This document shows, in pieces, positions 43,579-52,288 of a stretch of 64,000 bases of DNA (its first letter is position 1; each line of letters begins with the position of its first letter). Both the position numbers and the translations under genes were made by a program. Below the pieces are notes generated by a model. It ran no database searches. It was not told where the DNA came from and saw only the letters and a program-made list of their open reading frames with translations. Source of the stretch: Desulfurococcus mucosus DSM 2162 (GTDB taxonomy: Archaea; Thermoproteota; Thermoprotei_A; Sulfolobales; Desulfurococcaceae); assembly GCF_000186365.1 (NCBI RefSeq), contig NC_014961.1:930001-994000 (forward strand). The letters are read 5' to 3'.

Positions 43579-44526
43579 TTGTACTACCTGGATCACGCCG
43601 AGGTAAGGCTTCTCTCACAGGACTTGTTGCCGCGTGTCAGGCTTAACCCACCTGACGAGAGGCTCCGGGGCTGGAACTGGAGTCAGAGCCCTGTTAAACC
43701 CTACACCAGGGATATACCTTTAAGCGTGTGGGAGGTTGCAGCTAGGACATGTCCAACGAACAGGGATGTGTGGCTTAGGAGGAAGCTGTTGAGGAAGAAC
43801 ATGCCCTCCAGCCTCGTGATGGTTAAAGGAGTTGTAATACACAGAGTAGTACAAGCCCTCTTCAAGGAGGCTAGGAGGAGTATTTATCTCGGGCAGCTCA
43901 GCGACCTCCGTGAAAGACTAGTCGAGAAAGGCAGGGCTGTAACCGAGGATGAGCTCGGCTCTTTCTCCAGGCAGGTGGACACGGGGCAACTAGCTGATGA
44001 GTTGCGTGCTTTGAGCAGCGAGGTTTCGAAGTATATTGCAACCGTGATAGAGAGCCACCTGCTGGAGGCGAGATCCAAGTATCCTTACATAGATGAAGAC
44101 TCCTTGGCGAGTCTGGTTTTCCCATTCGCAATAGAGCTACCCATAGATGGCTCTCTGCTTGGTCTAAGTCCCAATTTAAGAGCGGATGCGTCATGGATCT
44201 TCGGTGGACTAGTCTACGATATAAAGACCGGTGAAAGACAATGGTGGCATAGGCTTCAAATAGCTGGCTATGCACTGGCAATCGAGAGCTTCTATGAGAG
44301 GCCGGTAGATATAGGAGCTGTCATATATGTCAATTACTCTAGTAGAACCGGGGGGCTGAGGATTGAGAAAGACTTCTTCATAGTGTCGGATGACCTGAGG
44401 TCAAGGTTCCTGGAGTACAGGGATGAACTCCAGATGATGCTGGCAGGCAACAAGGAGCCACCTGTAGCGGAAGCATGCCCCAGGTGGTGCCTCTTCAGAG
44501 AGCACTGCCTCGGTGTCGGCGAATGA
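43579..44526 (+). CDS. csa1: Csa1 (Cas4-family adaptation nuclease)
   Basis: The 315-residue protein starts at TTG 43579. The RecB-like nuclease core shows GVVIHRVVQALF near residue 93 and ADASWIFGGLVYDIKTGERQ near residue 212. An iron-sulfur cluster is suggested by one N-terminal Cys (ARTCPTN) and a C-terminal CPRWCLFREHC. Csa1 is found with Cas1, Cas2 and Cas4 in type I-A systems of crenarchaea and probably trims prespacers and helps select them. The stop overlaps the cas2 start. Confidence 0.88.
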   Translation: MYYLDHAEVRLLSQDLLPRVRLNPPDERLRGWNWSQSPVKPYTRDIPLSVWEVAARTCPTNRDVWLRRKLLRKNMPSSLVMVKGVVIHRVVQALFKEARRSIYLGQLSDLRERLVEKGRAVTEDELGSFSRQVDTGQLADELRALSSEVSKYIATVIESHLLEARSKYPYIDEDSLASLVFPFAIELPIDGSLLGLSPNLRADASWIFGGLVYDIKTGERQWWHRLQIAGYALAIESFYERPVDIGAVIYVNYSSRTGGLRIEKDFFIVSDDLRSRFLEYRDELQMMLAGNKEPPVAEACPRWCLFREHCLGVGE

Positions 44527-44795
44527 TGGTGCTCGTAGTATACGACATAGCTGACAACGGGTTGAGGACCAGGATAGCCGAGGTCTTAAAGGACCACGGC
44601 CTTACCAGGATCCAGAAGAGTGCTTTCATAGGGGACTTAACGCCTCAGGAGAGGGAGACACTGGCTGAAAAGCTGTCTAGGCTACAGCTGGATGAGACCG
44701 ATAGAATAGACATATTCCCGATCTGCGAGAGAGATTTGAAGATGCATATATTGGTGAGGAGGGGGCTTGTTGAGAGGAAGCTGGCTACTCGTTAG
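44523..44795 (+). CDS. cas2: Cas2
   Basis: The product has about 90 residues from ATG 44523 (in ATGATG, overlapping the csa1 stop); an upstream in-frame extension inside csa1 is unlikely to be used. The N-terminal LVVYDIADNGLRTRIAEVL has the conserved Asp of the ferredoxin-like fold, and the middle has QKSAFIGDLT. It bridges two Cas1 dimers in the integration complex. It overlaps cas4 by about 29 nt. Confidence 0.95.
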   Translation: MMVLVVYDIADNGLRTRIAEVLKDHGLTRIQKSAFIGDLTPQERETLAEKLSRLQLDETDRIDIFPICERDLKMHILVRRGLVERKLATR

Positions 44796-45321
44796 AGACC
44801 TCGAAGAGTACTTCTTCTGTCCCTTCGCCTTCTACCTATCCAGGGTGGCTGGAGAAGCCAGGGCACCCGGGCTCTGGAGCGAGGTAGGGAAGGATGTGCA
44901 GGCAGAGCTATCCAGCCATGTTGAATCCAGGTACAAGGTTATCGGGAGAGAAGTGTTCTTGGAGAGCGTGAGGCTACGTTTAAGGGGTAGGGTGGACTAC
45001 GTAGTGGAGTTGCATGGGCTGCCAGCCCCTCTGGAAGTAAAGCACAGTAGGAGGCTGAGGCCATGGTGGAAGTACACGCTGGTAGCCTACGCGATGCTCG
45101 CCGAGGAGAAATACAGTAAACCCGTTAAGCAAGCACTCCTCATCCTACCGGGCCCCAGGGAGATAAGGCTCGAAGTAGCCTCTGAAGACAGGAGGAGGGT
45201 TGAAGAGGCGTTGACAGCGGCTACAGCAATACTCGAAGGGAGGCTCACGCCGAGACCCTACGAATCCCGGAGTTGCATTAACTGCGACTACTCCGCGGCC
45301 TGCCGCCTCCTACGCTCCTGA
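44767..45321 (+). CDS. cas4: Cas4 nuclease
   Basis: The 184-residue protein starts at TTG 44767 or 44770, inside cas2. A single N-terminal Cys (EEYFFCPFAFYLS) and the C-terminal CINCDYSAAC would hold an iron-sulfur cluster. The nuclease core is GRVDYVVELHGLPAPLEVKHS near residues 73-93, with the Asp and Glu-X-Lys metal site. It acts with Cas1-Cas2 in prespacer processing and PAM choice. It is the last gene of the adaptation operon. Confidence 0.9.
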   Translation: MLRGSWLLVRDLEEYFFCPFAFYLSRVAGEARAPGLWSEVGKDVQAELSSHVESRYKVIGREVFLESVRLRLRGRVDYVVELHGLPAPLEVKHSRRLRPWWKYTLVAYAMLAEEKYSKPVKQALLILPGPREIRLEVASEDRRRVEEALTAATAILEGRLTPRPYESRSCINCDYSAACRLLRS

Positions 45322-45338
45322 GCCAGCTTCCTTTGTTA

Positions 45339-45505
45339 AGTGTTTCCCTATTCCTGGAGTTTTGTTGTTACATGTTCGTGAAACACTTCTTCCCGAAACA
45401 GTGTTTTGTCCTGGCTCATTGGATTACACGTATGTTTCATTTTCTAGAAACAATAATAATGTAAATATACTTATCTAAGAAACGTAAAGCTTAAATATTA
45501 CTTAA
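45339..45505 (+). promoter_or_regulatory. Interference operon promoter with GTTTC/GAAAC palindromes
   Basis: Within 170 nt lie repeated GTTTC/GAAAC elements. AAGTGTTTC (45339-45347) is the exact complement of GAAACACTT (45380-45388). AAACA-G-TGTTT follows near 45395-45405. TGTTTC (45433-45438) faces GAAACA (45447-45452) across 8 nt. The TATA box TTAAATATT (45491-45499) is 26 bp from a likely start at about 45521. These could be operators for the Csa3 regulator encoded downstream. Confidence 0.6.
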
Positions 45506-45532
45506 TCCCAATACAGACATGTGGTGAGATAC

Positions 45533-45862
45533 ATGTTGGAGAGAGATGAGAGAAAGGCAATTCAGAATGTGGCTAAAGCACTATCCTGGCTGGCAAAGGA
45601 GAAGGTGTACAGCCCAATAGATGTGATAGGAGACTCCCTCTCTCCCGCACTGAGGGTCGAGGCGTTGAGAAGGGCCATCAGGATGATAGCTAGCGAGAAG
45701 CCCGAGATACTGCCGAGCAAGGAGGATCTGGAGAGAACCATAATGTTATTGCTGGATGAGAAGAGGGGGAAACTAGTTGGAAGCATACTAGCCTCGCTAG
45801 CATTGGCGAGTCAGGCATCGGAGAAACTGTTAGAGGAGCCTCCTAAAACCGGGGGTGCGTGA
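45533..45862 (+). CDS. csa5: Csa5, type I-A Cascade small subunit
   Basis: The product has 109 residues from ATG 45533, preceded by GGTGAG 5 nt upstream (GTG 45521 possible). The mostly helical protein, ending in SEKLLEEPPKTGGA, sits at the first position of a type I-A interference operon, where the small subunit Csa5 is expected. It would stabilise the displaced strand or contact Cas8a in the complex. Its stop overlaps cas7 by 4 nt. Assignment relies on size and position. Confidence 0.75.
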   Translation: MLERDERKAIQNVAKALSWLAKEKVYSPIDVIGDSLSPALRVEALRRAIRMIASEKPEILPSKEDLERTIMLLLDEKRGKLVGSILASLALASQASEKLLEEPPKTGGA

Positions 45863-46953
45863 ACATGGTGAACCTATGTCTAGCAGCCAGGGTAAGAGCT
45901 AATGTTGAAGCATTAAACATGACTGAGACAATCGGCAATGTGAGTAAGCATAGGAGAGCCCCCTACATAATAAGCACTCGCGAAGGATACAAGCTGGTCT
46001 ATGTTCCAGCGATTAGTGGAGAAAGCCTTGGGCACGCGTTCCAGGCAAACCTCGTAGATGCAGCCCAATACATATATGGGGTTGAGAAGAAGCCCGTGCC
46101 CCTAGACCCGTACTCCGCGAGATACGAGTTCGTTAAGTTCAGCGACAGCAAGCACTTGCCCGAAAGCCTCAAGAAGATATTGGAGGAAAGCGGAAAGAAA
46201 AAGAAAGAGGGAATAGAGGAACTACAGCACTTATTCGAGAAAACAGCCATACAGGAGAGCATAGTTGCCGACATAGGTGGATTCATGCTTGCCGAGAAGA
46301 TGCCGGTAAGGAGAACCAGCTTGTTTGAAGTAGGCTATGCAGTCCCCGTTGAGGAAGCAGTATCGGAATCCATCATCGAGGCGCAGATGCATGCTAGACA
46401 GGCAGTCGTAGGGCTTGAGGTGGAGGAGAAGACCAGCGGAAAGAAAGCCGGGGAAGAGGCCGGGGAGGGGAAGGAGGCTAAACAACAGATGCTGTATTAC
46501 GTGGAAGTAGCGTCAACAGTATATGGAATGTCCATGTGCATAGACTTGGGCTCCATCGGCGTTACCTCAATGGTTAAAAGGGAGGAGGCCGTTGCCAAAG
46601 ACGAAAAGCTGAGGAGGGTAAAGTCAGCTCTGCTCGCACTAGCCATGACCTTTGGATTACAGCTATATGGTGCGAAGAGAAGCAGGTTCAGCCCGGTACT
46701 CAGCATAGAAAACATGGTGGCAGTTATCTCGAAACCCCTGCCGATAGCGGCTTCCCCACCACAGGTATCGACATACATTGAGGAGACTGTTTCCAGGGTG
46801 CAGAGCACTGTAGCAATGCTCAAGAAGCTTGGAGTAACAGAGGATGCGATAGTACTAGTGTATGGAAAGGATGTCAAGGATGCAGCAGTATTCAAGACGC
46901 CTGAAGCATTGTTCGACAAGTTATTCGATGAAGTCTTGAAGAGAGTGGGGTAG
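45859..46953 (+). CDS. cas7: Cas7 (Csa2), Cascade backbone
   Basis: The 364-residue RAMP backbone protein coats the crRNA spacer in the type I-A effector. Landmarks are the N-terminal LAARVRANVEALNMTETIGN, HRRAPYIISTREGYKLVYVP and SGESLGHAFQANLV, and later VRRTSLFEVGYAVP and SMCIDLGSIGV. A lysine/glutamate-rich insertion (EEKTSGKKAGEEAGEGKEA, about residues 191-209) is probably a flexible loop. Start GTG 45859. Confidence 0.92.
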   Translation: MNMVNLCLAARVRANVEALNMTETIGNVSKHRRAPYIISTREGYKLVYVPAISGESLGHAFQANLVDAAQYIYGVEKKPVPLDPYSARYEFVKFSDSKHLPESLKKILEESGKKKKEGIEELQHLFEKTAIQESIVADIGGFMLAEKMPVRRTSLFEVGYAVPVEEAVSESIIEAQMHARQAVVGLEVEEKTSGKKAGEEAGEGKEAKQQMLYYVEVASTVYGMSMCIDLGSIGVTSMVKREEAVAKDEKLRRVKSALLALAMTFGLQLYGAKRSRFSPVLSIENMVAVISKPLPIAASPPQVSTYIEETVSRVQSTVAMLKKLGVTEDAIVLVYGKDVKDAAVFKTPEALFDKLFDEVLKRVG

Positions 46954-46959
46954 CATTCC

Positions 46960-47772
46960 ATGGCTGAGGTAAATAAGCCGTTTTTTATCCACGTCGCATT
47001 GTCGCCTCACTCAGCATTGAACTTTGGTACTTTGACTGGAAATAAGAGTAGGCCGGTGTTCACCATACCACCACCTACGACACTAATAGGTGCTCTTTCA
47101 TACCCTCTAGCTAGGATCGAGGGATCGCCTGAATCAGGTAGGAGGTATATGCCGGCGGTTCTAGCGGGAATTCTCATGGGGGTATATATGCGCCTTGACG
47201 GCCCCGCCATTCCCTATGCAACCATCACTAAGATGTGGTTCTACGATCCCGATGACAAGCTGGTGAAAAGCGACGCTTATGGATATCAAAGGCTATATGT
47301 TAAACCCAAGTGGAGAGGAGGCCCAACCATAAAGGCTGTCTACATTTTCGACGGAGTCAAGGCTAGAAAAGAGCTTGGAGACAGGTGGAGGGAGAAGCTG
47401 GTTGCCAGTGCTACTACGATGGTGAGGCTAGGAGATAAGGAGTCCCTTGTCAGCGTTGACCAGGTGAGTTACGGTGAAGCTGAAATACTCTACTTGGACG
47501 AGGTTGTAACACGTTACACGGTTCCATTAAATGACGCCCTCCTGATCGAGCCGGTTGAGCGGTGGCAGGAATTAAAAGTGTATGAGTTCTACGATTGGAG
47601 AAAACTAAAGGGACCGGATATCACTGAGCTCCCCACCACTAAGGTGGTCTTCGCGTACGATAGGAGAAACTTCCTCGCAGGCGGGTTGAAGGTGAGGAAT
47701 CGGAACGCAGGGAAACTTAAGGCTTACAAACTAAAAGTGGGAGAAGAGGTGGAGCATGTTGTCGCCTGGTGA
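46960..47772 (+). CDS. cas5: Cas5, type I-A
   Basis: The 270-residue RAMP protein has the usual Cas5 N-terminal strand and loop (FIHVALSPHSALNFG, then PPPTTLIGALSYPLARIEG near residue 36). It caps the 5' tag of the crRNA in the complex. The C-terminus (FAYDRRNFLAGGLKVRNRNA) is basic. It starts 6 nt after cas7 and overlaps cas8a by 17 nt. Confidence 0.88.
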   Translation: MAEVNKPFFIHVALSPHSALNFGTLTGNKSRPVFTIPPPTTLIGALSYPLARIEGSPESGRRYMPAVLAGILMGVYMRLDGPAIPYATITKMWFYDPDDKLVKSDAYGYQRLYVKPKWRGGPTIKAVYIFDGVKARKELGDRWREKLVASATTMVRLGDKESLVSVDQVSYGEAEILYLDEVVTRYTVPLNDALLIEPVERWQELKVYEFYDWRKLKGPDITELPTTKVVFAYDRRNFLAGGLKVRNRNAGKLKAYKLKVGEEVEHVVAW

Positions 47773-49009
47773 GGAAGGCCAGCACTGTAAAGTCTCCGAG
47801 ATCGAGATAAAGGTTCCACCCATCCAGTACCCGACAATCAGGAGTCTCGTGCTAAACTTCCTCATTGAGCTGACATCGAAATCGGGTGGAAACTACAGTT
47901 TCACCGGAGACACCTTCGTGCTACGCGGCGATGCCTGTGCTACTTTACGCGAAGCATTGCTGGACGTTATCGACGTCTTCGAGTCCAGAAAGAACATAGA
48001 TGAAAGAGGCGGGTATTGCCCCAAGCTCTCAAGCAATAGAAATGATTTCGACTGGGTTGGTAATAGAATAGCTAACGAAATGGGCTTCCAGATTGAAAAG
48101 GATATCACGATATGCGACTTCTTCGTTAAACTCATCAAAGCCTCTGCAGAAATTGTATCGAGAGAGCCCGGGGTAGTGGCAGAGGAGTTGAAAAGCATTA
48201 GGATGGATGAAGGGGATATTTACCTCGGGAGGGATGAGAGTGCACAGTATCCTCAGCTACAGGTTTTCAAACTAGAGAAATACAAGTATGGGAAGAAATA
48301 CTTGAGCTTCACAGAGTTCAAAGGCCAGATGAAGATTTCGTCAATATGGTACAGTATACTAGGGGCTGGCTGGCTCTTATCTTTCTCAGGTTACCTAGGC
48401 TCTCTTCTCCTAGCCCACATAGATGAGGATGCCATTCTATCCAGGTTAATGCTGCCGGGCGGGGATCCAGGGGAACTGCTTGGGGCGCTAAAAGAGTACA
48501 CTGTTCTACCATTGAAAGAAGGATACCAGCCAAGCCACACTGAAGCCTACACATTGCTACTCTACCTCAGCATTGACCCGGGTAAGGTGGACCGCTTGAG
48601 AAACATACCAGCCAAATACTCCAAGATAGTATTCGCTAACACATATGTGGTTGTAGAAGACATAGGTTTCGATATTTCACCAGTATACGATGGCGTAGAG
48701 CTATTAATTGGAAAAGAGGAGTATGCCGAGCTGAGGGAAAGAATAAAGGAGATGTTGAGATGCGTGCTCCTAGATTATGCTAGGAGGCCTTCAAAATACT
48801 GTAGAGATGTATGGGGCGATACAAGTGATCTCTCGGCGATGGTAAGGTATTTGTGGAACATAATGTCGAAGATGGATCCATATACTAATGCCTACCGGCT
48901 GATTCGCGCATCCCCGCCCGGTAAACGTAATTTCAGGGATCCATACATAGCGCGGAAACTCCTCAAGTGGGTGGACGACATAATGAGGCAAGGTGTTGTG
49001 TTGGAGTGA
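47756..49009 (+). CDS. cas8a: Cas8a, type I-A Cascade large subunit
   Basis: This 417-residue protein is not strongly recognisable by motif, but it occupies the large-subunit position between cas5 and cas3'. Several scattered cysteines (CATLREALL, GGYCPKLSS, ITICDFF) and a mixed alpha/beta N-terminus are seen. In type I-A, Cas8a reads the PAM and recruits Cas3. The stop overlaps the cas3' start (GTGA). The assignment is mainly from operon position and size. Confidence 0.75.
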   Translation: MLSPGEEGQHCKVSEIEIKVPPIQYPTIRSLVLNFLIELTSKSGGNYSFTGDTFVLRGDACATLREALLDVIDVFESRKNIDERGGYCPKLSSNRNDFDWVGNRIANEMGFQIEKDITICDFFVKLIKASAEIVSREPGVVAEELKSIRMDEGDIYLGRDESAQYPQLQVFKLEKYKYGKKYLSFTEFKGQMKISSIWYSILGAGWLLSFSGYLGSLLLAHIDEDAILSRLMLPGGDPGELLGALKEYTVLPLKEGYQPSHTEAYTLLLYLSIDPGKVDRLRNIPAKYSKIVFANTYVVVEDIGFDISPVYDGVELLIGKEEYAELRERIKEMLRCVLLDYARRPSKYCRDVWGDTSDLSAMVRYLWNIMSKMDPYTNAYRLIRASPPGKRNFRDPYIARKLLKWVDDIMRQGVVLE

Positions 49010-50778
49010 GAAAATTAATATCAGATTTTTTATACGCATTCGACTTCAACGCTCCCGGGCTTGCTGTACTAAAGCTACCCACAGGCTACGGTAAGACTGA
49101 GCTCTTCATGGAACTAGCAAAAAGAACCTGTATGGGGAAGATAGCTAGGGCTATTTATGCATCGCCGTTGAGAGCGTTGAACGAGGATCTCTACTATAAG
49201 CTTGAGGAGAGAGGCTACTGCGTAGTTCACCAAAGGGCGAGACAGTACATGGAGAGAAGCGAGTCCCCATTCTTCCATAGAAAGGTTGTGGTGACAACGA
49301 TAGATACACTTGGCTTCAGCGTCTACAAGGTGCCTACTGCAGAGATGAGTGATATTGTAGAAGGCTATGTGATGAAGGATGAGAGGACAAGGGGGCATTT
49401 CTCCATCCCTAGGGCTAACATCAGCGATTCAGTTGTACTGATAGATGAGCCCCACCTGGCATTCACTGAGAGCGGGTTGGAAAGACTTCTACTCGGGATA
49501 CTCCAATACTTGCTTGCAAGCAAGGCAACCGTTATACTAGCTTCAGCAACGCTCACAGACCTCATGCTCAGGAAGATAGATTACATTAAGAGACGCGTCG
49601 AAGATAAAATAGGTGTCAAACTACAGTACGAGAAATGCATATATGCGAAGGAGTGCAGCTTCAGTAGCAACACACGCGATGAGGAGTTCGACCAGGTGCA
49701 GGCAAAGAAGAATGTGGAAATGGAGATTCACACCTCGAAGCAGCTGATCGACAAAGTTCTTGAACTGATTGCCAGCCGGGACGCAACTAGGAAGTTGATA
49801 GTGTTAAACTCACCGAGGGAGGCCATCAAGGTATACAGAAAGATCCAGGAGCAAAACATTGAGGGAACCGGTGAAGTATTTATGTTGCATGGGCTTCTAT
49901 CGAGAAATGACAGGGAGGAAACAACAAGAAAACTCCTCGAAAACAAGAATAAGCCATTCACACTAGTAGCAACACAGGTTGTTGAAGCCGGGCTCGATGT
50001 CAGTGCGGATCTATTGATAACGGATCTTGCACCAATACAGAGTCTCGTACAGAGAATGGGGAGGGTGAGCAGATGGGATCAAGATGAGTCAGGCAGGATC
50101 GAGATCGTAGTTGACGAGCATAAAATGAACAACAGCGAGGACTACGGCCCATATGGAAAAGACCTCGTTGATTCCGCCTTAAAAGCTCTCTCAGAGATCA
50201 AGGGATCCCTAAAGCCAAAGATTCCTGCGTCAATGGAAGGCTTCAAAGGGTACATGGATCTAGTAGACTACGCTGAGAGCATCCTAGCCCCCAGATATGA
50301 GGAGCCAGCACTTTCACTGGGAAAACTGCTGTCTCTCTCCTCCGAGCCACAGGAGCAGATAGTGTTCGACTTCCTTAGTGGTAGAATTGGGAGGAATGCG
50401 GTCACAATTCAAGGGTTTATCCTTGACGCAGACGGCAGTAAGGTGGTTGAAAACAAAAATGTGGAGCCGGGGCAACTCGAAAGCATGGATAAATTGATGT
50501 TGCCTGTCTGGCTACTTGAGAGGCTACTTGACAGTGACGATGGGAAGAGTATAACGGTAATAGTTGAGGAGAAGGGATCAATAGTGATTCGTGAGAAAGG
50601 CCTAGATAAGTTGAGGGATATAATCAGGAGGAGCAAGAAGGGCGGTGCTGGGACGCATAAACACTATGATGTCTTCAAGCTGAACTATTCCCTGATAAAC
50701 GAAAACATCAAGGGAGTTCTGGTTCCGAGGTCTTTGTATAATAAAATAGCCCGTGAGGGTGTGGATTATGGAGAGTAA
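49006..50778 (+). CDS. cas3': Cas3' helicase
   Basis: The 590-residue superfamily 2 helicase starts at GTG 49006, in a GTGA overlap with cas8a. Motif I is LPTGYGKTELFM near residue 25, motif II VLIDEPHLAF, motif III ILASATLTD, and motif VI QSLVQRMGRVSRW, with VVEAGLDVSADLL as motif V. It unwinds target DNA for the separate HD nuclease, as usual in type I-A where Cas3 is split. It overlaps the HD gene by 11 nt. Confidence 0.93.
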   Translation: MRKLISDFLYAFDFNAPGLAVLKLPTGYGKTELFMELAKRTCMGKIARAIYASPLRALNEDLYYKLEERGYCVVHQRARQYMERSESPFFHRKVVVTTIDTLGFSVYKVPTAEMSDIVEGYVMKDERTRGHFSIPRANISDSVVLIDEPHLAFTESGLERLLLGILQYLLASKATVILASATLTDLMLRKIDYIKRRVEDKIGVKLQYEKCIYAKECSFSSNTRDEEFDQVQAKKNVEMEIHTSKQLIDKVLELIASRDATRKLIVLNSPREAIKVYRKIQEQNIEGTGEVFMLHGLLSRNDREETTRKLLENKNKPFTLVATQVVEAGLDVSADLLITDLAPIQSLVQRMGRVSRWDQDESGRIEIVVDEHKMNNSEDYGPYGKDLVDSALKALSEIKGSLKPKIPASMEGFKGYMDLVDYAESILAPRYEEPALSLGKLLSLSSEPQEQIVFDFLSGRIGRNAVTIQGFILDADGSKVVENKNVEPGQLESMDKLMLPVWLLERLLDSDDGKSITVIVEEKGSIVIREKGLDKLRDIIRRSKKGGAGTHKHYDVFKLNYSLINENIKGVLVPRSLYNKIAREGVDYGE

Positions 50779-51601
50779 AATAGTACTCTGTGCCAGAAAA
50801 GGACAGCAATTATTGGAACACGTAAAACTCATGCTGGATTTCACGGAGAAATGCTACTTCAACAAGAACGAATTCGAACTAACGGCAAGGAGGCTCGGCA
50901 TCGATGCATCCGAGCTTAGGGAAGCCATTATCGTGGCCGAAGTTTTTCACGATATAGGGAAGATATTCTTTCACAGCAATCTCAATGTTGATGAAAAGTG
51001 CGATAACGCACCAAACTCATATCGTGGACACGAGGTGCTATCCAGCTTTATTCTCAACACCATTTCCGACCAGTATAGGGTTTTTGAGTATGATACACCT
51101 AGAGCCAGAGAGGGCACTGAACCAGAATGCATTATTCAAAGAGCATTAAAATACTCCGTCCACTTAAGCATAATAGGTCACCATGAAGCCATGGGTTATC
51201 AACGCAGATCGCATGCGTCATCAAGAGAAGTTTACGAGAAGTTCCTGTGGTTCAAGAAGAGAACAGGCATTAGTGCCGGCGAAGCCGTCGAGGGTTTCCT
51301 AAGCAATGTTTTATCAGGTACTCCAATAAATCTAGGGACTCTAAGATATGATGCCCTAGACGATGAAGACTTGGTAAGGCGGTATCTTGAGAGATTCGTA
51401 AGTCATGTAGACAGCGTGTACAACCTGCACAACGAGTCCAAGGAGTACCTGTATGCCTCTGCAATTGCAACAAGAGTATCAGCAGTACTGATGATGGCCG
51501 ATAACTTTTCTGCAGCTAAGGGGAGTGTAAAAAATAAGAAGATGTTCCTGGATTTCGATAGTACCTGTACCATGGGCAGGGATGTCAAGGTACACACGTA
51601 G
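50768..51601 (+). CDS. cas3'': Cas3'' HD nuclease
   Basis: The product has 277 residues from ATG 50768 (GTG 50753 and 50759 are less likely). The HD metal site is visible as VAEVFHDIGKIF near residue 56, with SYRGHEVLSSF and LSIIGHHEAMG following. It degrades the strand opened by Cas3'. The C-terminal helices include YASAIATRVSAVLMMADNFS. It is split from the helicase, as in other type I-A loci. Confidence 0.9.
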   Translation: MESKIVLCARKGQQLLEHVKLMLDFTEKCYFNKNEFELTARRLGIDASELREAIIVAEVFHDIGKIFFHSNLNVDEKCDNAPNSYRGHEVLSSFILNTISDQYRVFEYDTPRAREGTEPECIIQRALKYSVHLSIIGHHEAMGYQRRSHASSREVYEKFLWFKKRTGISAGEAVEGFLSNVLSGTPINLGTLRYDALDDEDLVRRYLERFVSHVDSVYNLHNESKEYLYASAIATRVSAVLMMADNFSAAKGSVKNKKMFLDFDSTCTMGRDVKVHT

Positions 51602-51612
51602 GGACGAGGAAA

Positions 51613-52284
51613 ATGGATGTCGAGAACAGGACCTTGGTTTTCACTCTTGGATTCGACATCAAGTACCAGGTTAAGACAATTATTGAACTAGGGAGAAACA
51701 TAAACAGATTCATCTCGATAGTCAACAGTGATAAGAGTGAAAAAGTGTTGAAGGCACTTGAAGAGATAGACAAGTTCGTGAGAGACTATTTAGAGGCCGA
51801 AGTTGAAACATGGGAGATAGACTTCTCAAACGTTGACAAAGCCTTCCTAGAGCTATGCAAGAGGTTTTCAAGCCTGAGGAACGGGGAAGTGATTATAGAT
51901 GTAAGTGGGGGTATGAGGATAATGGGTATCCTCACCCTCTTTGCTGCAATAGTAACCCTAGAGCCCAAGGACATTAGGATCTACCTATGGACAGAGGATG
52001 GAAAAACCAGGGCAGACATATCATTCGTCAGTTATATACCGTTGAGACCCGCTCTCTCCGAGTTATCCAGGAAAGCACTGAGGGTTATCGCGGATAGAGG
52101 AGAAATAAGCCTAACTGAGCTTTCCCAAAGCATGGATAAGCCGAAGCCCTCCGTCTACAGGGCTGTAAGAGAACTCTTGAAGCTTGGCTTAATCAACGAA
52201 TACAAGAGGGGAAGGGCTAGCGTCTACAGGCTTACCCCTAAAGGGAGTGTTATGGCGTATATGGATGACTCAGAGGGAGACTAG
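51613..52284 (+). CDS. csa3: Csa3 transcriptional regulator (CARF plus winged helix)
   Basis: The 223-residue protein has an N-terminal CARF-like domain: the first strand LVFTLGFDIKYQVKTIIELG and the nucleotide-loop VIIDVSGGMRIMG near residue 96. The C-terminal winged helix is KALRVIADRGEISLTELSQS from about residue 154, then KPSVYRAVRELLKLGLI. Csa3 proteins control adaptation and interference genes in crenarchaea, probably sensing cyclic oligoadenylate. The GAAAC palindromes upstream of csa5 are candidate sites. Confidence 0.88.
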   Translation: MDVENRTLVFTLGFDIKYQVKTIIELGRNINRFISIVNSDKSEKVLKALEEIDKFVRDYLEAEVETWEIDFSNVDKAFLELCKRFSSLRNGEVIIDVSGGMRIMGILTLFAAIVTLEPKDIRIYLWTEDGKTRADISFVSYIPLRPALSELSRKALRVIADRGEISLTELSQSMDKPKPSVYRAVRELLKLGLINEYKRGRASVYRLTPKGSVMAYMDDSEGD

Positions 52285-52288
52285 TGGA

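Noticed and set aside
46497-46961. A 154-residue minus-strand frame inside cas7
   Set aside because: Antisense to cas7 with Ser/Thr-rich shadow composition.
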